Origin: CBDFGS01 sp965247255
GTDB lineage: Bacteria; Chloroflexota; Dehalococcoidia; Lucifugimonadales; CAUZJF01
Assembly (NCBI GenBank): GCA_965247255.1
Contig: CBDFGS010000011.1
Location: 1-64,000, forward strand
Direction: 5' to 3'
Length of the DNA: 64,000 nucleotides
Shown here: piece by piece, positions 1 to 8,249 of the stretch
How positions within the stretch are numbered: the stretch's first letter is position 1
Layout of the letters: each line of letters opens with the position of its first letter
Position numbers and translations under genes: made by a program
Notes under the pieces: generated by a model
The model's database searches: none
What the model was told of the DNA's origin: nothing
What the model saw: the letters and a program-made list of their open reading frames with translations, nothing else

Positions 1-2
1 GG

Positions 3-98
3 GTCCAGGGCTCCGTCACCATTCAGGACGACATCGAGTTGACCGAGCGGCTGACGGTTATCCCCGAAGACATCACCATCACGGTGTTGGCATCATGA
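3..98 (+). CDS. C-terminal end of a phage baseplate J-like protein (partial)
   Basis: An open frame enters from the left edge and stops with TGA at 96-98, overlapping the ATG of the next gene in an ATGA arrangement. Only about 31 residues are visible. They are rich in I, V and T and end in an alternating beta-strand pattern typical of baseplate J-like C-termini. The identification rests mainly on position: baseplate J genes usually precede a DUF2612 or tail protein I gene. Too little is present to confirm the family. Confidence 0.5.
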   Translation, partial: VQGSVTIQDDIELTERLTVIPEDITITVLAS

Positions 99-1177
99 GC
101 GACCTGGCCAAGAGGATCGACGTTCACGCCAATGCTGGCCTGCTGATCCAGCAGTGGCAACAGGCTCCGCGTATGCGTGCCTTGGTGGATGCGCTTCAAG
201 GAGTGATGGACGACCACCTGGTCAATCCGTTGGGGGAGATGGAGGAACGTCTCCGCATCGACATCGCTGAAGGGTTCTGGTTGGACTGTATTGGGGAACG
301 GCTGATGCTTCCGCGTCCGGCGACGGACATCGCCAACTTTGCCTCTTTTGGTTTCCACGGCTCTGATGGCGTCGGCTTTGGCCAGGGTCCGTTCGCCACG
401 GTGGTTGAGGCGTTGTCGCCCAGGGTGCCGGTGGGAGACGAGTTCTACCGGAAGCTGCTTATGATGCGGGCGGAGGCGCTGCTTGCGGATGGTACGGTGG
501 AGCGTCTTAGCGATGCGGTGGGGCATGTGTTCCCTGGGGTGAGCTATATGGACGGTGGCGACATGACGGCGGAGGTCCAGGGAGCGTACCAGGGCCTCGA
601 CTCCCGGAGCCTCCTGGAGGCGCTCGATATCGCTGGGGGGTTGCCTTCTCCGGCGGGTGTCGAGCTGTCTAGGGTCGTGTGGGAGTACGTGGTCGGTGGA
701 GACTGTGAGGGAGACGAGCCGCCGGTCGTGGCGGGCCATACTTCTAGCCATACCAACGTTAGCGAGTACGAACGGAGCGACGAGCAGACCCACTCCGGCA
801 ACCACAGTTGGAAGATCACGGTTGCACAGGGCGCTTCAGATTCGGCAAGCGTCTTCATTGGCTTCAACGTCGCATACGCCGACCTACTGCCTATGACCCA
901 GATCACCTTCTCGGCGTGGGTCTACGTCCCCGCGAGCGACCTGCTCCTCTCCGATGTGGAGCTAGAGCTAATGTGCGGCGAGGTGGATTCAGAGGGCGCC
1001 ACCACATGGGAGAATACGAGATCGGAGAACCCGACCGCCTACGACTCCTGGGAATATCTCGAAGCCACGACGACTATCTCCGCCGCTTGTCAGAACATCC
1101 GGCTGGCTTTGAGAGTCACCGACCGTTCGGCCCCGCACGTGCTTTATTGGGACGACATTAGCTTCAGGAGTGAGTAG
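95..1177 (+). CDS. DUF2612-like phage tail protein with C-terminal carbohydrate-binding-like domain
   Basis: A 360-residue protein. The first 200 or so residues resemble the DUF2612 family of phage tail/baseplate proteins, with the motif FWLDCIGERL near residue 55 and a FYRKLL segment near 130. After about residue 205 the sequence switches to a beta-rich jelly-roll-like domain ending in WDDISFRSE, the style of CBM4/9-like modules that bind sugars. It probably sits at the tail tip, and the appended module would be a receptor-binding part. The ATG overlaps the previous stop by 4 bases, so translation is likely coupled. The domain switch is seen in the sequence; sugar binding is inferred. Confidence 0.65.
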   Translation: MSDLAKRIDVHANAGLLIQQWQQAPRMRALVDALQGVMDDHLVNPLGEMEERLRIDIAEGFWLDCIGERLMLPRPATDIANFASFGFHGSDGVGFGQGPFATVVEALSPRVPVGDEFYRKLLMMRAEALLADGTVERLSDAVGHVFPGVSYMDGGDMTAEVQGAYQGLDSRSLLEALDIAGGLPSPAGVELSRVVWEYVVGGDCEGDEPPVVAGHTSSHTNVSEYERSDEQTHSGNHSWKITVAQGASDSASVFIGFNVAYADLLPMTQITFSAWVYVPASDLLLSDVELELMCGEVDSEGATTWENTRSENPTAYDSWEYLEATTTISAACQNIRLALRVTDRSAPHVLYWDDISFRSE

Positions 1178-1179
1178 TC

Positions 1180-1725
1180 ATGGCAAGAGACCCGGACGCA
1201 CTAAAAATCGGTAAGTGGGCAGCCACAGGGGACGTTGAGGACCCGGAGGACGGTGGGATAGACCGCTCTATTGGCTGGGACATCCGCCACTCCCAGCCCG
1301 GCGGGTCGCTGCCCAAGCGGGAGCACTTCAACGAGCTGCATAGAGAGGAGACCGCCCTGGGAGTGGAGATCAACGTCCACGGTGCTGGGCTTGAATGGGA
1401 CTCCTCTATCTCATACGAGCATCCGGCACTGGTAACGGGCAGCGATGCCCTGTTCTACGTAAGCGTCCAGGACTCCACGAACGTCGATCCGGTTACTGAC
1501 AGCGGCGAGTCCCATTGGAAGCGCCTGAATACGTCGCCCCCCAATGCCTCCGCCACGGAGCGCGGGGTTGTCAGGCTAGCCACGGATGCAGGGGACGGGA
1601 CCGATGCCACCGGGGTGATCACACCTGCTGTCCTGGCCTCGTTGGGGTATAGGCGGGTTACGGTGAGCGACTCGGCCCCCACCAGCTCGGACGGTGTCGA
1701 CGGCGACATGTGGCTGGAGTATTAG
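1180..1725 (+). CDS. Phage tail-fibre-like protein
   Basis: A 181-residue protein starting 3 bases after the previous stop. The stretch near residues 125-150 (ATERGVVRLATDAGDGTDAT followed by GVITPAVLA) is the short motif found in many phage tail fibres and their collar regions. The C-terminus is a short DGVDGDMWLEY-type end common in tail proteins. No chaperone or peptidase domain is visible. It belongs to the same transcription unit as its neighbours and most likely helps build the distal tail. Exact role unknown. Confidence 0.6.
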   Translation: MARDPDALKIGKWAATGDVEDPEDGGIDRSIGWDIRHSQPGGSLPKREHFNELHREETALGVEINVHGAGLEWDSSISYEHPALVTGSDALFYVSVQDSTNVDPVTDSGESHWKRLNTSPPNASATERGVVRLATDAGDGTDATGVITPAVLASLGYRRVTVSDSAPTSSDGVDGDMWLEY

Positions 1726-1727
1726 CG

Positions 1728-2525
1728 ATGCCGATCAAGGTCAAGGCAGCGGGGGCATGGCAGACGGCGGCCGCCAAGGTGAAGGTGGCGGGGACATGGA
1801 AGGCGGCCCATTTTTGGACCAAGGTCAGTGGGACGTGGCGAAGGGGCCCTCGCGACTTCGACCTCGCCACCGGCAACAACCACCACTTTAGCATCGCCTG
1901 GGATGGAGCATACTTCTACGTGGTGACCCTCAGCACGATGAACACCGCCTACAACAAGGTGTACGTCTACGACGCCGATGGGAACCACCAGTCAGATCGC
2001 GACTTCGACTTCGCCACCGGCAACACCCACGCCCGGGGCATAGCCTGGGATGGAGCTCACTTCTATGTGACGGACTACCTCTACAACAAGGTGTACGTCT
2101 ACGACGCCGATGGGAACTACCAGTCAGACCGCGACTTCGACCTCGCCACCGGCAACACCTTCGCCTATGGTATCGCCTGGGATGGAGCATACCTCTACGT
2201 GGTGAACCGCGTCAACAATAAGGTGTACGTCTACGACGCCGATGGGAACTACCAGTCAGACCGCGACTTCGACCTCGCCACCGGCAACAACCACCCCTAT
2301 GGTATCGCCTGGGATGGAGCATACCTCTACGTGGTGGACGCCGGCGACGATAAGGTGTACGTCTACGACGCCGATGGGAACTACCAGTCAGACCGCGACT
2401 TCGACCTCGCCACCGGCAACAACCACCCCTATGGTATCGCCTGGGATGGAGCATACCTCTACGTGGTGGACGCCGTCGACAATAAGATGTACGTCTACGA
2501 CGCCGATGGGACGCACGTGGGATAG
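1728..2525 (+). CDS. Phage tail protein made of 44-residue beta-propeller-type repeats
   Basis: A 265-residue protein starting at the ATG 2 bases after the previous stop. An upstream in-frame ATG at 1710 lies inside the previous gene and is less likely. The N-terminal 40 residues contain two copies of a KVKxAGxW motif typical of phage tail proteins. The remainder is five tandem repeats. Each has the pattern RDFDLATGN, GIAWDGAYLYVV and NKVYVYDADG, giving one blade-like unit of 44 residues (the first unit is 49). A propeller displayed on the tail tip would suit receptor contact. The repeat structure is seen; the role is inferred from the tail operon. Confidence 0.6.
   Translation: MPIKVKAAGAWQTAAAKVKVAGTWKAAHFWTKVSGTWRRGPRDFDLATGNNHHFSIAWDGAYFYVVTLSTMNTAYNKVYVYDADGNHQSDRDFDFATGNTHARGIAWDGAHFYVTDYLYNKVYVYDADGNYQSDRDFDLATGNTFAYGIAWDGAYLYVVNRVNNKVYVYDADGNYQSDRDFDLATGNNHPYGIAWDGAYLYVVDAGDDKVYVYDADGNYQSDRDFDLATGNNHPYGIAWDGAYLYVVDAVDNKMYVYDADGTHVG
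1851..2525 (+). repeat. Five in-frame tandem repeats, period 132 bp
   Basis: Units begin at 1851, 1998, 2130, 2262 and 2394. The first spacing is 147 bp and the other three are exactly 132 bp. Units 4 and 5 are almost identical for about 120 bp. The differences cluster at one spot, the residues between YVV and NKVYVYDADG. Confidence 0.9.
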
Positions 2526-2537
2526 GCTGCGCCTATC
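2521..2537 (+). terminator. Hairpin at the end of the tail gene run
   Basis: A perfect 7-bp inverted repeat, GATAGGC and GCCTATC with a 3-base loop, overlaps the stop codon of the propeller gene. No T-run follows, so intrinsic termination is uncertain. The next annotated gene is on the other strand, which fits a transcript end here. Confidence 0.35.
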
Positions 2538-2705
2538 TCTGATCGGCCAGTCGAGAAGGCGGCTGAAGTGTCAAGATGAATGCACTACTATAGGGCTTTC
2601 GATTTGCAGTCATGTTCAGCGTTATGCAATATTCGGCCAAGGTCGTGGACGGGAATCAAAGAGGTCTAGAACGAAGGCGGGGTCCGTGTCAGACGAGTGA
2701 GATGG

Positions 2706-3140
2706 TTAGGCTGGGACCAAATCGGAGGCTGCCCTTGGAATGTAAGCATCAAGGTACTGCGCCGGTTCATGGGCTGGAGGCACAAATACAGAAACTTGAC
2801 CTGTTCGGGGTTCCGTTTGAAATCGCCAGTCAGAGTCGCCGAAGAAACCAAAAATGGGGTCGAATACTTTCTTGGCATGTGGGTCGTTCGCAAGAAAGGC
2901 TTGCTTAAAGCGCATGATGTCGAGGCCAACAATTTTGAATGTACCTACTTCTACACGCAGATACACCTGTTCTCCCATTGATTCTAGGGGCACAGAAAAA
3001 GCCTCAGTTGACTCCCCGATCGCGACGTAGAGAATATCGGCGTCATGATCAAATTGAAAGTCGTGCATTTCTAGTCGCGCACGGCTGAGAAAGGATTCGT
3101 TGGATTCCTTGATGTTAGCCATTAAGGCTTTACTAGCCAT
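2706..3140 (-). CDS. DUF2283 domain protein
   Basis: A 144-residue protein. Residues 28-75 fit the DUF2283 pattern: FDHDADILYVAIG, then a variable segment, then VYLRVEVGTFKIVGLDI. The C-terminal 60 residues are not recognised. DUF2283 proteins are small proteins of unknown function often found in phages and near toxin-like genes. Here the gene sits directly downstream, on the same strand, of a broken RelE/barnase-like nuclease gene, so it may be the surviving partner of a toxin-antitoxin-like pair (inference). A second ATG at 3122 is a possible alternative start; neither has a strong ribosome binding site. Confidence 0.6.
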   Translation of the reverse strand: MASKALMANIKESNESFLSRARLEMHDFQFDHDADILYVAIGESTEAFSVPLESMGEQVYLRVEVGTFKIVGLDIMRFKQAFLANDPHAKKVFDPIFGFFGDSDWRFQTEPRTGQVSVFVPPAHEPAQYLDAYIPRAASDLVPA

Positions 3141-3465
3141 CTCAAATCACAGTTGGCGGGAAATGGAAAAACCTGTACCTCGAAGTAGTTGTTAGATACG
3201 AGGACACCGGGGATACTAAGACCGGAACGGTACTCACGATTCATTTCAACGACTCAGCACCCAAAGGTGCTCCAAGGGTAGAGAGATGGTAGGCGCCTCC
3301 GCCATCGACTGTTCCTATGGTTGATGAAAGTATGACATCCTGTGTCTCTGCGAGGTATTGGCCTACTTCGCGATGCTTGACAAGGATATGCCCGTTCCAG
3401 CGGGTTCTTGAAAGCCGAACAGTGTTGTCGTCACGGTCTTGTGTCTCGAAAACCCAATCCGTCAT
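3137..3465 (-). pseudogene. Nuclease-like (RelE/PBECR-fold) gene with its C-terminal half inverted
   Basis: The minus strand from 3465 encodes an N-terminal half (MTDWVFETQD, then WNGHILVKHREVGQYL) that resembles small phage-associated RelE/barnase-like nucleases and runs to a stop at 3241. The expected C-terminal half is not on that strand. The plus strand at 3137-3292 has no start codon but reads GKWKNLYLEVVVRYED and GTVLTIHFND, the strand pattern expected for the missing half. The two halves meet at a palindrome, AGCACC-CAAA-GGTGCT, at 3256-3271. The simplest reading is an in-place inversion that broke the gene. Family assignment is from memory of related proteins. Confidence 0.5.
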
Positions 3466-3541
3466 TGAAGGGCGCCAATTCAGACGCCCCCATTGTATTC
3501 ATGGTCTTGATGTTGTCAAGGATTTAGATATGGAATCTGCC

Positions 3542-3751
3542 TCAAGCCACCTTGCGCACCGATGCACGTGTGCCGGTCGCCAATGCCTGTGCCTGACATA
3601 CTATTATGGACAACATCGCGTGGACGCTAACCTTAAGATGCCCCCGAACACGAACATGATTCAGCTTCCGGTGGCCCTTGAGCCGTCCGTTCAGCCTCTC
3701 AATGGAGATTCGGCGATTGTAGATCATCTTCCACTCGGCAGTCTTCTCGGC
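3542..3751 (-). pseudogene. C-terminal fragment of an IS transposase
   Basis: About 70 codons survive, reading TAEWKMIYNRRISIERLNGR and on to RKLNHVRVRG and LSIIVCQAQALA. These match the C-terminal end of DDE transposases of the IS5/ISL3 type. The N-terminal part is missing, and the fragment overlaps the last codons of the integrase gene in a different frame, so the integrase tail appears to be supplied by IS sequence. Non-functional. Confidence 0.6.
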
Positions 3752-4899
3752 TCAGCCAGGTACTCCGCCCACTGATCCATGAGCGTCCTCCGCCGGTCGA
3801 ACAGGTCAGAGCGAAAATAGGCGGCTTCGGTAGAGTTTCCCACTACGTGTGCTAGCGCCGCCTCCATAACTGCGTGCGGTGCGTCTGTCTTCTCAGCCGC
3901 CCAGTCCCGAAAGCTGCTGCGGAATCCGTGGGGAACGCAGGGGATGTTCAGCCGCCGGAGCAACGCCGTGAAAGTCATATCCGACAACGGCCTGCCCGAA
4001 CGTCCGGGGAAAATCAGCCCGGGACCGTCATCCAGGCTGCGCGCCTCTTCCAGGACGTCCAGGGCGCGCCTCGACAACGGTACGCGGTGCTCCCTGCCCG
4101 CCTTCATCCGCGCCGCCGGAACGGTCCAGACCCGGGAGTCCAGAGAGACTTCTTCCCACCTGGCGGCGCGAACTTCACCGGAGCGGGCGGCGGTCAGCAC
4201 GGCGAATTCCAGGGCCAGCCGGGTGGCGGGCCCGGCGGTGGACGCTCTAATGGCGTCCAGGGCTGCCGGGACATCCGCATAGTGTAGAGCTTTATGGTGC
4301 ACCTGGGTCCGCGAAGTCTTGGGAAGCACGGCCTCGATGGCGTCGCCAGCTGGATTATCCGGCCTGTAGTTATTGGCTATAGCCCACTTCATCACCGCGC
4401 TTACGCGCTGGCGCACTCGCCGCGCCGTCTCTGGCTTGGCGGTCCATATCAGGGTTAGGGCCTTCATGACATCCGAACCCGACACCTCGGTTACTAGTCT
4501 GGAGCCAAAATATGGAAAGACGTATGTCCTGAGAGTAGAACTCCACTGGGCCGCATGCTTTGCGTTTTTCCACGTCGGGCGATTGAGCTTGATGACCTCA
4601 GCGGCAGCCTCAGCGAAGGTCGGTACGTCTCGCTTCTCCGTTCGAGGGTCGCCGCCTACACGCGCGATTCTGCGGTTCTCCAGCGCCTTCTCACGCGCAG
4701 CGTTCAGGGACACAAGAGGCCACCCGCCAAGTCCGAGATCAGTCCTCTTGCCGCGTATCACAATACGTTGAAGCCACCTGCGTGCGCCAGACGGGTCCAC
4801 CTGAAGGTAAAGCCCCTGACCGTCGTGGTATCGGCCAGGCCGCTTCTCCGTTCTCACTCGCGCCGCAGTCAACGGACGAGCCTTGCGATTCTCGGCCAT
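3724..4899 (-). CDS. P4-type tyrosine recombinase / integrase
   Basis: A 391-residue integrase starting at MAENRKARPLT. Upstream ATGs at 4956 and 4917 would add a low-complexity glycine stretch and are less likely. The N-terminal DUF4102-like arm (YHDGQGLYLQV, near residue 25) is followed by a SAM-like core-binding domain and a catalytic domain. Catalytic residues are visible: Arg in TAARSGEVR, His and Arg in HGFRSSF, His in LAHVVG and the tyrosine nucleophile in EAAYFRSD. It should integrate and excise the island by site-specific recombination. The last ten or so residues derive from an adjoining transposase remnant; the tyrosine is upstream of that, so activity may be retained. Confidence 0.85.
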   Translation of the reverse strand: MAENRKARPLTAARVRTEKRPGRYHDGQGLYLQVDPSGARRWLQRIVIRGKRTDLGLGGWPLVSLNAAREKALENRRIARVGGDPRTEKRDVPTFAEAAAEVIKLNRPTWKNAKHAAQWSSTLRTYVFPYFGSRLVTEVSGSDVMKALTLIWTAKPETARRVRQRVSAVMKWAIANNYRPDNPAGDAIEAVLPKTSRTQVHHKALHYADVPAALDAIRASTAGPATRLALEFAVLTAARSGEVRAARWEEVSLDSRVWTVPAARMKAGREHRVPLSRRALDVLEEARSLDDGPGLIFPGRSGRPLSDMTFTALLRRLNIPCVPHGFRSSFRDWAAEKTDAPHAVMEAALAHVVGNSTEAAYFRSDLFDRRRTLMDQWAEYLAEPRRLPSGR

Positions 4900-5337
4900 G
4901 CCACCCCCACCCCCCATGGTACCCCACATTATAACTGAGATTGTATGAGACGGCAAGATAATCTATGAGCAACTATGAGAATCTTGATCGTATCTGACTC
5001 ACGCATGAAATCGGCAAAAGACAGCGTTTTCAAAGCTAAGACGAAGGAAGTATCTGGCGGACTTCCCGCACTTCGAATTGCCAGGGGATTCCAGAGCTAG
5101 CTCGGAGCCCCAGTTTACCTTAGCCGAAGAGACTCGTGTATCGAAGATGCGGGAATGATCGGACGGACGACTGTCAGGACGCCCTCTGGGTTCCAAGCCT
5201 TCCACGGCGTGCGGTTGCCCGGTAGAATAAAGTACGTCTGGGCTCGAATATTTGGCTGAGCCCTGACGAGTGGGGCTGCGCTGATACGCTCAACTGCGTT
5301 AACGGTCCCTAGCCCTGACACGAGACGGCTAAGGTCT
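4900..5337. other. Gap at the island boundary
   Basis: About 440 bases between the divergent integrase and FHA genes. It should contain the integrase promoter and the right attachment site. No tRNA-like fold, long repeat or convincing ORF was seen. It is more A+T rich near 4920-5020 than the surroundings. Confidence 0.5.
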
Positions 5338-6036
5338 ATGAGCATGGCCGATTGTCCTGAGTGCGGATCGCAATACACGCCTTCTCCAGAGCTGCGATTT
5401 TGCGCCAAGTGCGGGAATCGCCTCCCAGGCGAAGGTGTTGCGACGCTCGACATCGGTCGAGTACCGACACAGTCTGGGACCCTGGCGTTCCAGAGCGGGG
5501 AGTCAGGTCGTTCCTACGAACTCGATGGGGACCGCATAAGTATTGGTAGCGCCTCAGAAAGGGACATTCGAATAGACCACTCATCGGTCAGCCCAGAGCA
5601 TGGGGTAATCGTTGTCAGTCAGGGACGCTACGTCCTTTTTGATGTCGGCAGTGCTGGTGGGACGTGGGTGAACGGAGAGCCCGTGACTGGCGCTTTCCTT
5701 AGAAATGGTAGCCGGCTGACTATGGGCTCAAGCGAGCTCACCTTCAAGGACCGCGTCCTGACCGTCCGATCAGGCCCATCGGAAGGGCAAACCTTCCCGA
5801 TCGGACAGGACGATGTGGTAATCGGACGGGAACCCGGAGGAGAAGGCGCTCGGCTCGACGATGGCACCGTTGGTCGGCGACAAGCCCTAGTGCGCCCGAC
5901 CCCCCATGGCTGTATCGTCTTCGATATGGCCGGGACCAATCGGACGATGGTTGACGGCGTTCCGCTAAGGGGAATGGTGCTGTACGACGGTGATGTGATA
6001 AAGGTCGGGGAGGTAGAGCTCCAGTTCTCGCAATAG
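5338..6036 (+). CDS. Zinc-ribbon protein with two FHA domains
   Basis: A 232-residue protein. Residues 6-28 form a zinc ribbon, with CPECG followed by CAKCG. An FHA domain follows at about 60-140: the core strand ISIGSASERDIRI, then the SPEH and GTWVNG signatures of phosphothreonine-peptide binders. A second, weaker FHA-like domain lies at 145-230 (VVIGREPG, then GTNRTMVDG). The protein probably reads Ser/Thr kinase signals, but no kinase is nearby. A second ATG at 5344 has better spacing from the AAGG upstream and may be the true start. The gene lies just outside the island. Confidence 0.75.
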   Translation: MSMADCPECGSQYTPSPELRFCAKCGNRLPGEGVATLDIGRVPTQSGTLAFQSGESGRSYELDGDRISIGSASERDIRIDHSSVSPEHGVIVVSQGRYVLFDVGSAGGTWVNGEPVTGAFLRNGSRLTMGSSELTFKDRVLTVRSGPSEGQTFPIGQDDVVIGREPGGEGARLDDGTVGRRQALVRPTPHGCIVFDMAGTNRTMVDGVPLRGMVLYDGDVIKVGEVELQFSQ

Positions 6037-6295
6037 AGTACTTATTGCCTGGGATTCCGACCATCTGTCGGATGTTCTTTCAGCAACAGTTCCCTCGTCA
6101 CATCGCTCAATCTGTCCGCTATCACCAGCGCAAGGTCACGCATTCGGCAAGTCAACGTTCACTCGTGTCGAAGATTGAAGAGGTCCCGGTACACTGGGCG
6201 CCCTCAGGTTTAAGCGGGTTTGATCTCTAGGTCTGAGAATAGACGACGAGAACGGCAGCTCCTATCGCGACCTCTTCTGTACCCAAGTCCCGAGT

Positions 6296-7423
6296 ATGGA
6301 CGTGCTGGAAGGTGGGCGTAGACATACCGTGATCAAAACCAGTATCGAAAAGCTTCTCGTTTACATCGGTAGCTTCACAGGTCGTAAGAGCGAGGGGATT
6401 AGCATCTTCCGGTTGGACGCGTCCTCCGGCGGACTGGAGCTCGTAGGCAAATCCGGACATGGGCTCAGCTGCTCTTGGATTGCCGTCGACCCTCGGAAGC
6501 GCTTCTTGTATGCCATCGACGAGGTCGGCGAATACAGTGGCCGTCCGGGCGGCGCCGTTTGCGCCTTTTCGCTAGACCCAGGGATGGGCGAGCTGACCTA
6601 CCTGAACCGGCAACCCTCCGGGGGCGCCGGCCCCTGCTACCTGTCAGTCGATGGTACCGGCGGACTGGTGTTTGTGGGCAACTTTTTCGGCGGGAGCCTG
6701 GCCGTCCTTCCGATCCAGGAAGACGGTCGGCTCGGGGAGGCCACCGACTTCATTCAGTACCAGGGGTCCAGCGTCAGCCCGAGGCGTCACGAAGGCCCCC
6801 ACGTGCACTCAATCGTCCCGGACGCAGCCAATCGTTACATTTTCGTCCAGGACATGGGGCTCGACAAGATCATGGTCTACCGGCTCGATGCCGAGGCGGG
6901 AAAACTGGTCCCGCATGACCCGCCTTGGGTCGAGGTAAGATCCGGTGTCGGGCCGCGCCACCTCGTCTTCCACCCCAACGGAAGACACGCTTACGTGACC
7001 AATGAGCTCGAATCTACGTTCACGGCCTTTGACTACGATGAGACGACAGGGACGCTGATTGAAGCGCAGACGGTCTCGATGCTCCCGGAGGACTTCAAAG
7101 ACTACAACATCTGCGCCGATCTGCACGTTTCGCCCTCGGGGAGGTTCTTGTACGGGTCCAATCGCGGACACGACAGCATAGTCACCTTCGCCATCGACGC
7201 CGATTCCGGCCGGCTCAGCTACGTCGATCACAAATCTACTGAGGGCCAAACACCACGCAGTTTCACGATCGACCCGACGGAGACGTTCCTTCTGGCCGCG
7301 AACCAGGCCAGCGGCACGGTCGTGTCGTTCCGCATCGACCAATCGACTGGCAGGCTCACGCCGACCGGCCACACCGTAGAAGTCCCGCAGCCCGTGTCAT
7401 TGCAGGTAGTCGCCTCGCCGTGA
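6296..7423 (+). CDS. 6-phosphogluconolactonase-like seven-bladed propeller (YbhE type)
   Basis: A 375-residue protein of the lactonase beta-propeller family, which hydrolyses 6-phosphogluconolactone or related sugar lactones. Family features are present: LLVYIGSFTGRKSEGIS near the start, GGAGPCYLSVD, GPHVHSIVPD near residue 165, GPRHLVFHPNGRHAYVTNEL near 220 and TPRSFTIDP near 320. No signal peptide, so cytosolic. A GTG at 6330, just before the conserved start of the domain, is an alternative start. Neighbours give no pathway hint. The true substrate cannot be told from sequence. Confidence 0.8.
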   Translation: MDVLEGGRRHTVIKTSIEKLLVYIGSFTGRKSEGISIFRLDASSGGLELVGKSGHGLSCSWIAVDPRKRFLYAIDEVGEYSGRPGGAVCAFSLDPGMGELTYLNRQPSGGAGPCYLSVDGTGGLVFVGNFFGGSLAVLPIQEDGRLGEATDFIQYQGSSVSPRRHEGPHVHSIVPDAANRYIFVQDMGLDKIMVYRLDAEAGKLVPHDPPWVEVRSGVGPRHLVFHPNGRHAYVTNELESTFTAFDYDETTGTLIEAQTVSMLPEDFKDYNICADLHVSPSGRFLYGSNRGHDSIVTFAIDADSGRLSYVDHKSTEGQTPRSFTIDPTETFLLAANQASGTVVSFRIDQSTGRLTPTGHTVEVPQPVSLQVVASP

Positions 7424-7448
7424 TCGACGTCACGCCGGTACCCCCGCG

Positions 7449-7778
7449 TTGTCGATCCTGATTGCCGGTGGGAGTGAGGCGCGATACCGAGTGAGAGAGC
7501 AGCTAGTCGGTCGCAATTTTCCAAGCGACGCCGTGGGCGTGACCGAGGGGCTGACCGGCTCGATCGCTTTCGACGAAGAGGGTGGCATCATCGCGGAACG
7601 GTCTAAGATAGCCGTAGACGTGAGCAGTCTGGAGAGCGACGATAGTCGGAGTGACCGTTACTTCACATTCGGATACTTCAACATGACAATCCCCAGTTGG
7701 GCCGTCTTCGTGTTGAGCGTTGTAGACAACGTCCAACTGGAGCTGGACTTCACAGCCGCCGTCGAGACCGGAGGATAG
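7449..7778 (+). pseudogene. YceI-family relic with internal deletion
   Basis: From a TTG at 7449 the frame reads SEARYRVREQLVGRNFPSDA and then SKIAVDVSSLESDDSRSDRY, the N-terminal strands of YceI-like lipid-binding lipocalin-fold proteins. It then jumps directly to FTFGYFNM and VLSVVDNVQLELDFTA, which is the C-terminal end of the family. Roughly 90-100 central residues are absent, as is the usual signal peptide. The protein could not form the normal barrel, so this is most likely a deletion pseudogene. Confidence 0.6.
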
Positions 7779-8019
7779 CTCACCCGGCTAGACGCCCTGA
7801 TCGAGCGCTTCGCGCCGACACGACGGCTCTCGCTCGGCCTGATGTTGAGACGTCGTTTTCCACGGGCAACTCGAACTCGGCGTCGCTCGTGTGCGACTCC
7901 CGGAGATGGGCGCCTAGCCGACATTCCCATTCCGTCGGCCCAGGAAAACCCCCTGGCGTCACCAGAATGGCTGCAGAGCCACGACGAACGACAACGCCTA
8001 GAAGGCTCCTGCCGATTCG

Positions 8020-8163
8020 TTAGCCACTCTTGCCGATTCGGAACAGTTTTGTCCCGCACACTGGGCAGGTGCCCTGGGTGGCCGGTCTGCCGTTCTTCAT
8101 CGTGATCTGCTGAGGGCTGCGAATCTCACGCTTGGTCCTACACTTCATGCAATACGCTTCCAT
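8020..8163 (-). CDS. DUF5679 zinc-ribbon protein
   Basis: A 47-residue protein starting at MEAYCMKCRTKREI. An upstream in-frame ATG at 8223 would add 20 residues without family similarity. Two CxxC knuckles (CMKC near residue 5 and CPVCG near 35) frame the conserved segment QQITMKNGRPATQG. This is the DUF5679 family, common as tiny stand-alone zinc ribbons in Chloroflexota and other phyla. Function unknown. GGAGACTGGA just upstream serves as the ribosome binding site. Confidence 0.75.
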   Translation of the reverse strand: MEAYCMKCRTKREIRSPQQITMKNGRPATQGTCPVCGTKLFRIGKSG

Positions 8164-8249
8164 TCCAGTCTCCTTCCAAATAGGGCTCGGGAAAATCCAA
8201 TCGTTTGCTCTGATCGCCTGCAATATCTACAACACAAAGGAGGACTCGG

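Larger units (their letters stand above)
1..4956. mobile_element. Right part of a prophage or phage-derived island
   Basis: Tail genes with overlapping or near-abutting ends (3-2525, plus strand) are followed by short minus-strand cargo genes and a tyrosine integrase at the far right. An integrase at one end next to the attachment site is the usual layout of P4-like islands. The left end lies outside the window. No tRNA gene or repeated att core is visible to the right of the integrase, so the right boundary is only approximate. Transposase and nuclease remnants inside suggest the element is decaying. Confidence 0.7.

Noticed and set aside
1851..2525. CRISPR-like array
   Set aside because: Repeats are 132 bp, in frame and coding; no short repeat-spacer pattern exists anywhere in the window.
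1851..2700. Diversity-generating retroelement target with template repeat
   Set aside because: The propeller repeats look suitable, but no reverse transcriptase gene or adenine-biased template repeat is present in the window.
2612..2981. Short plus-strand ORFs opposite the DUF2283 gene
   Set aside because: No start context and no family similarity; the minus strand carries a recognisable domain.
4900..5337. tRNA-anchored attachment site next to the integrase
   Set aside because: Searched by eye for GTTCRANNC and a cloverleaf; none found.
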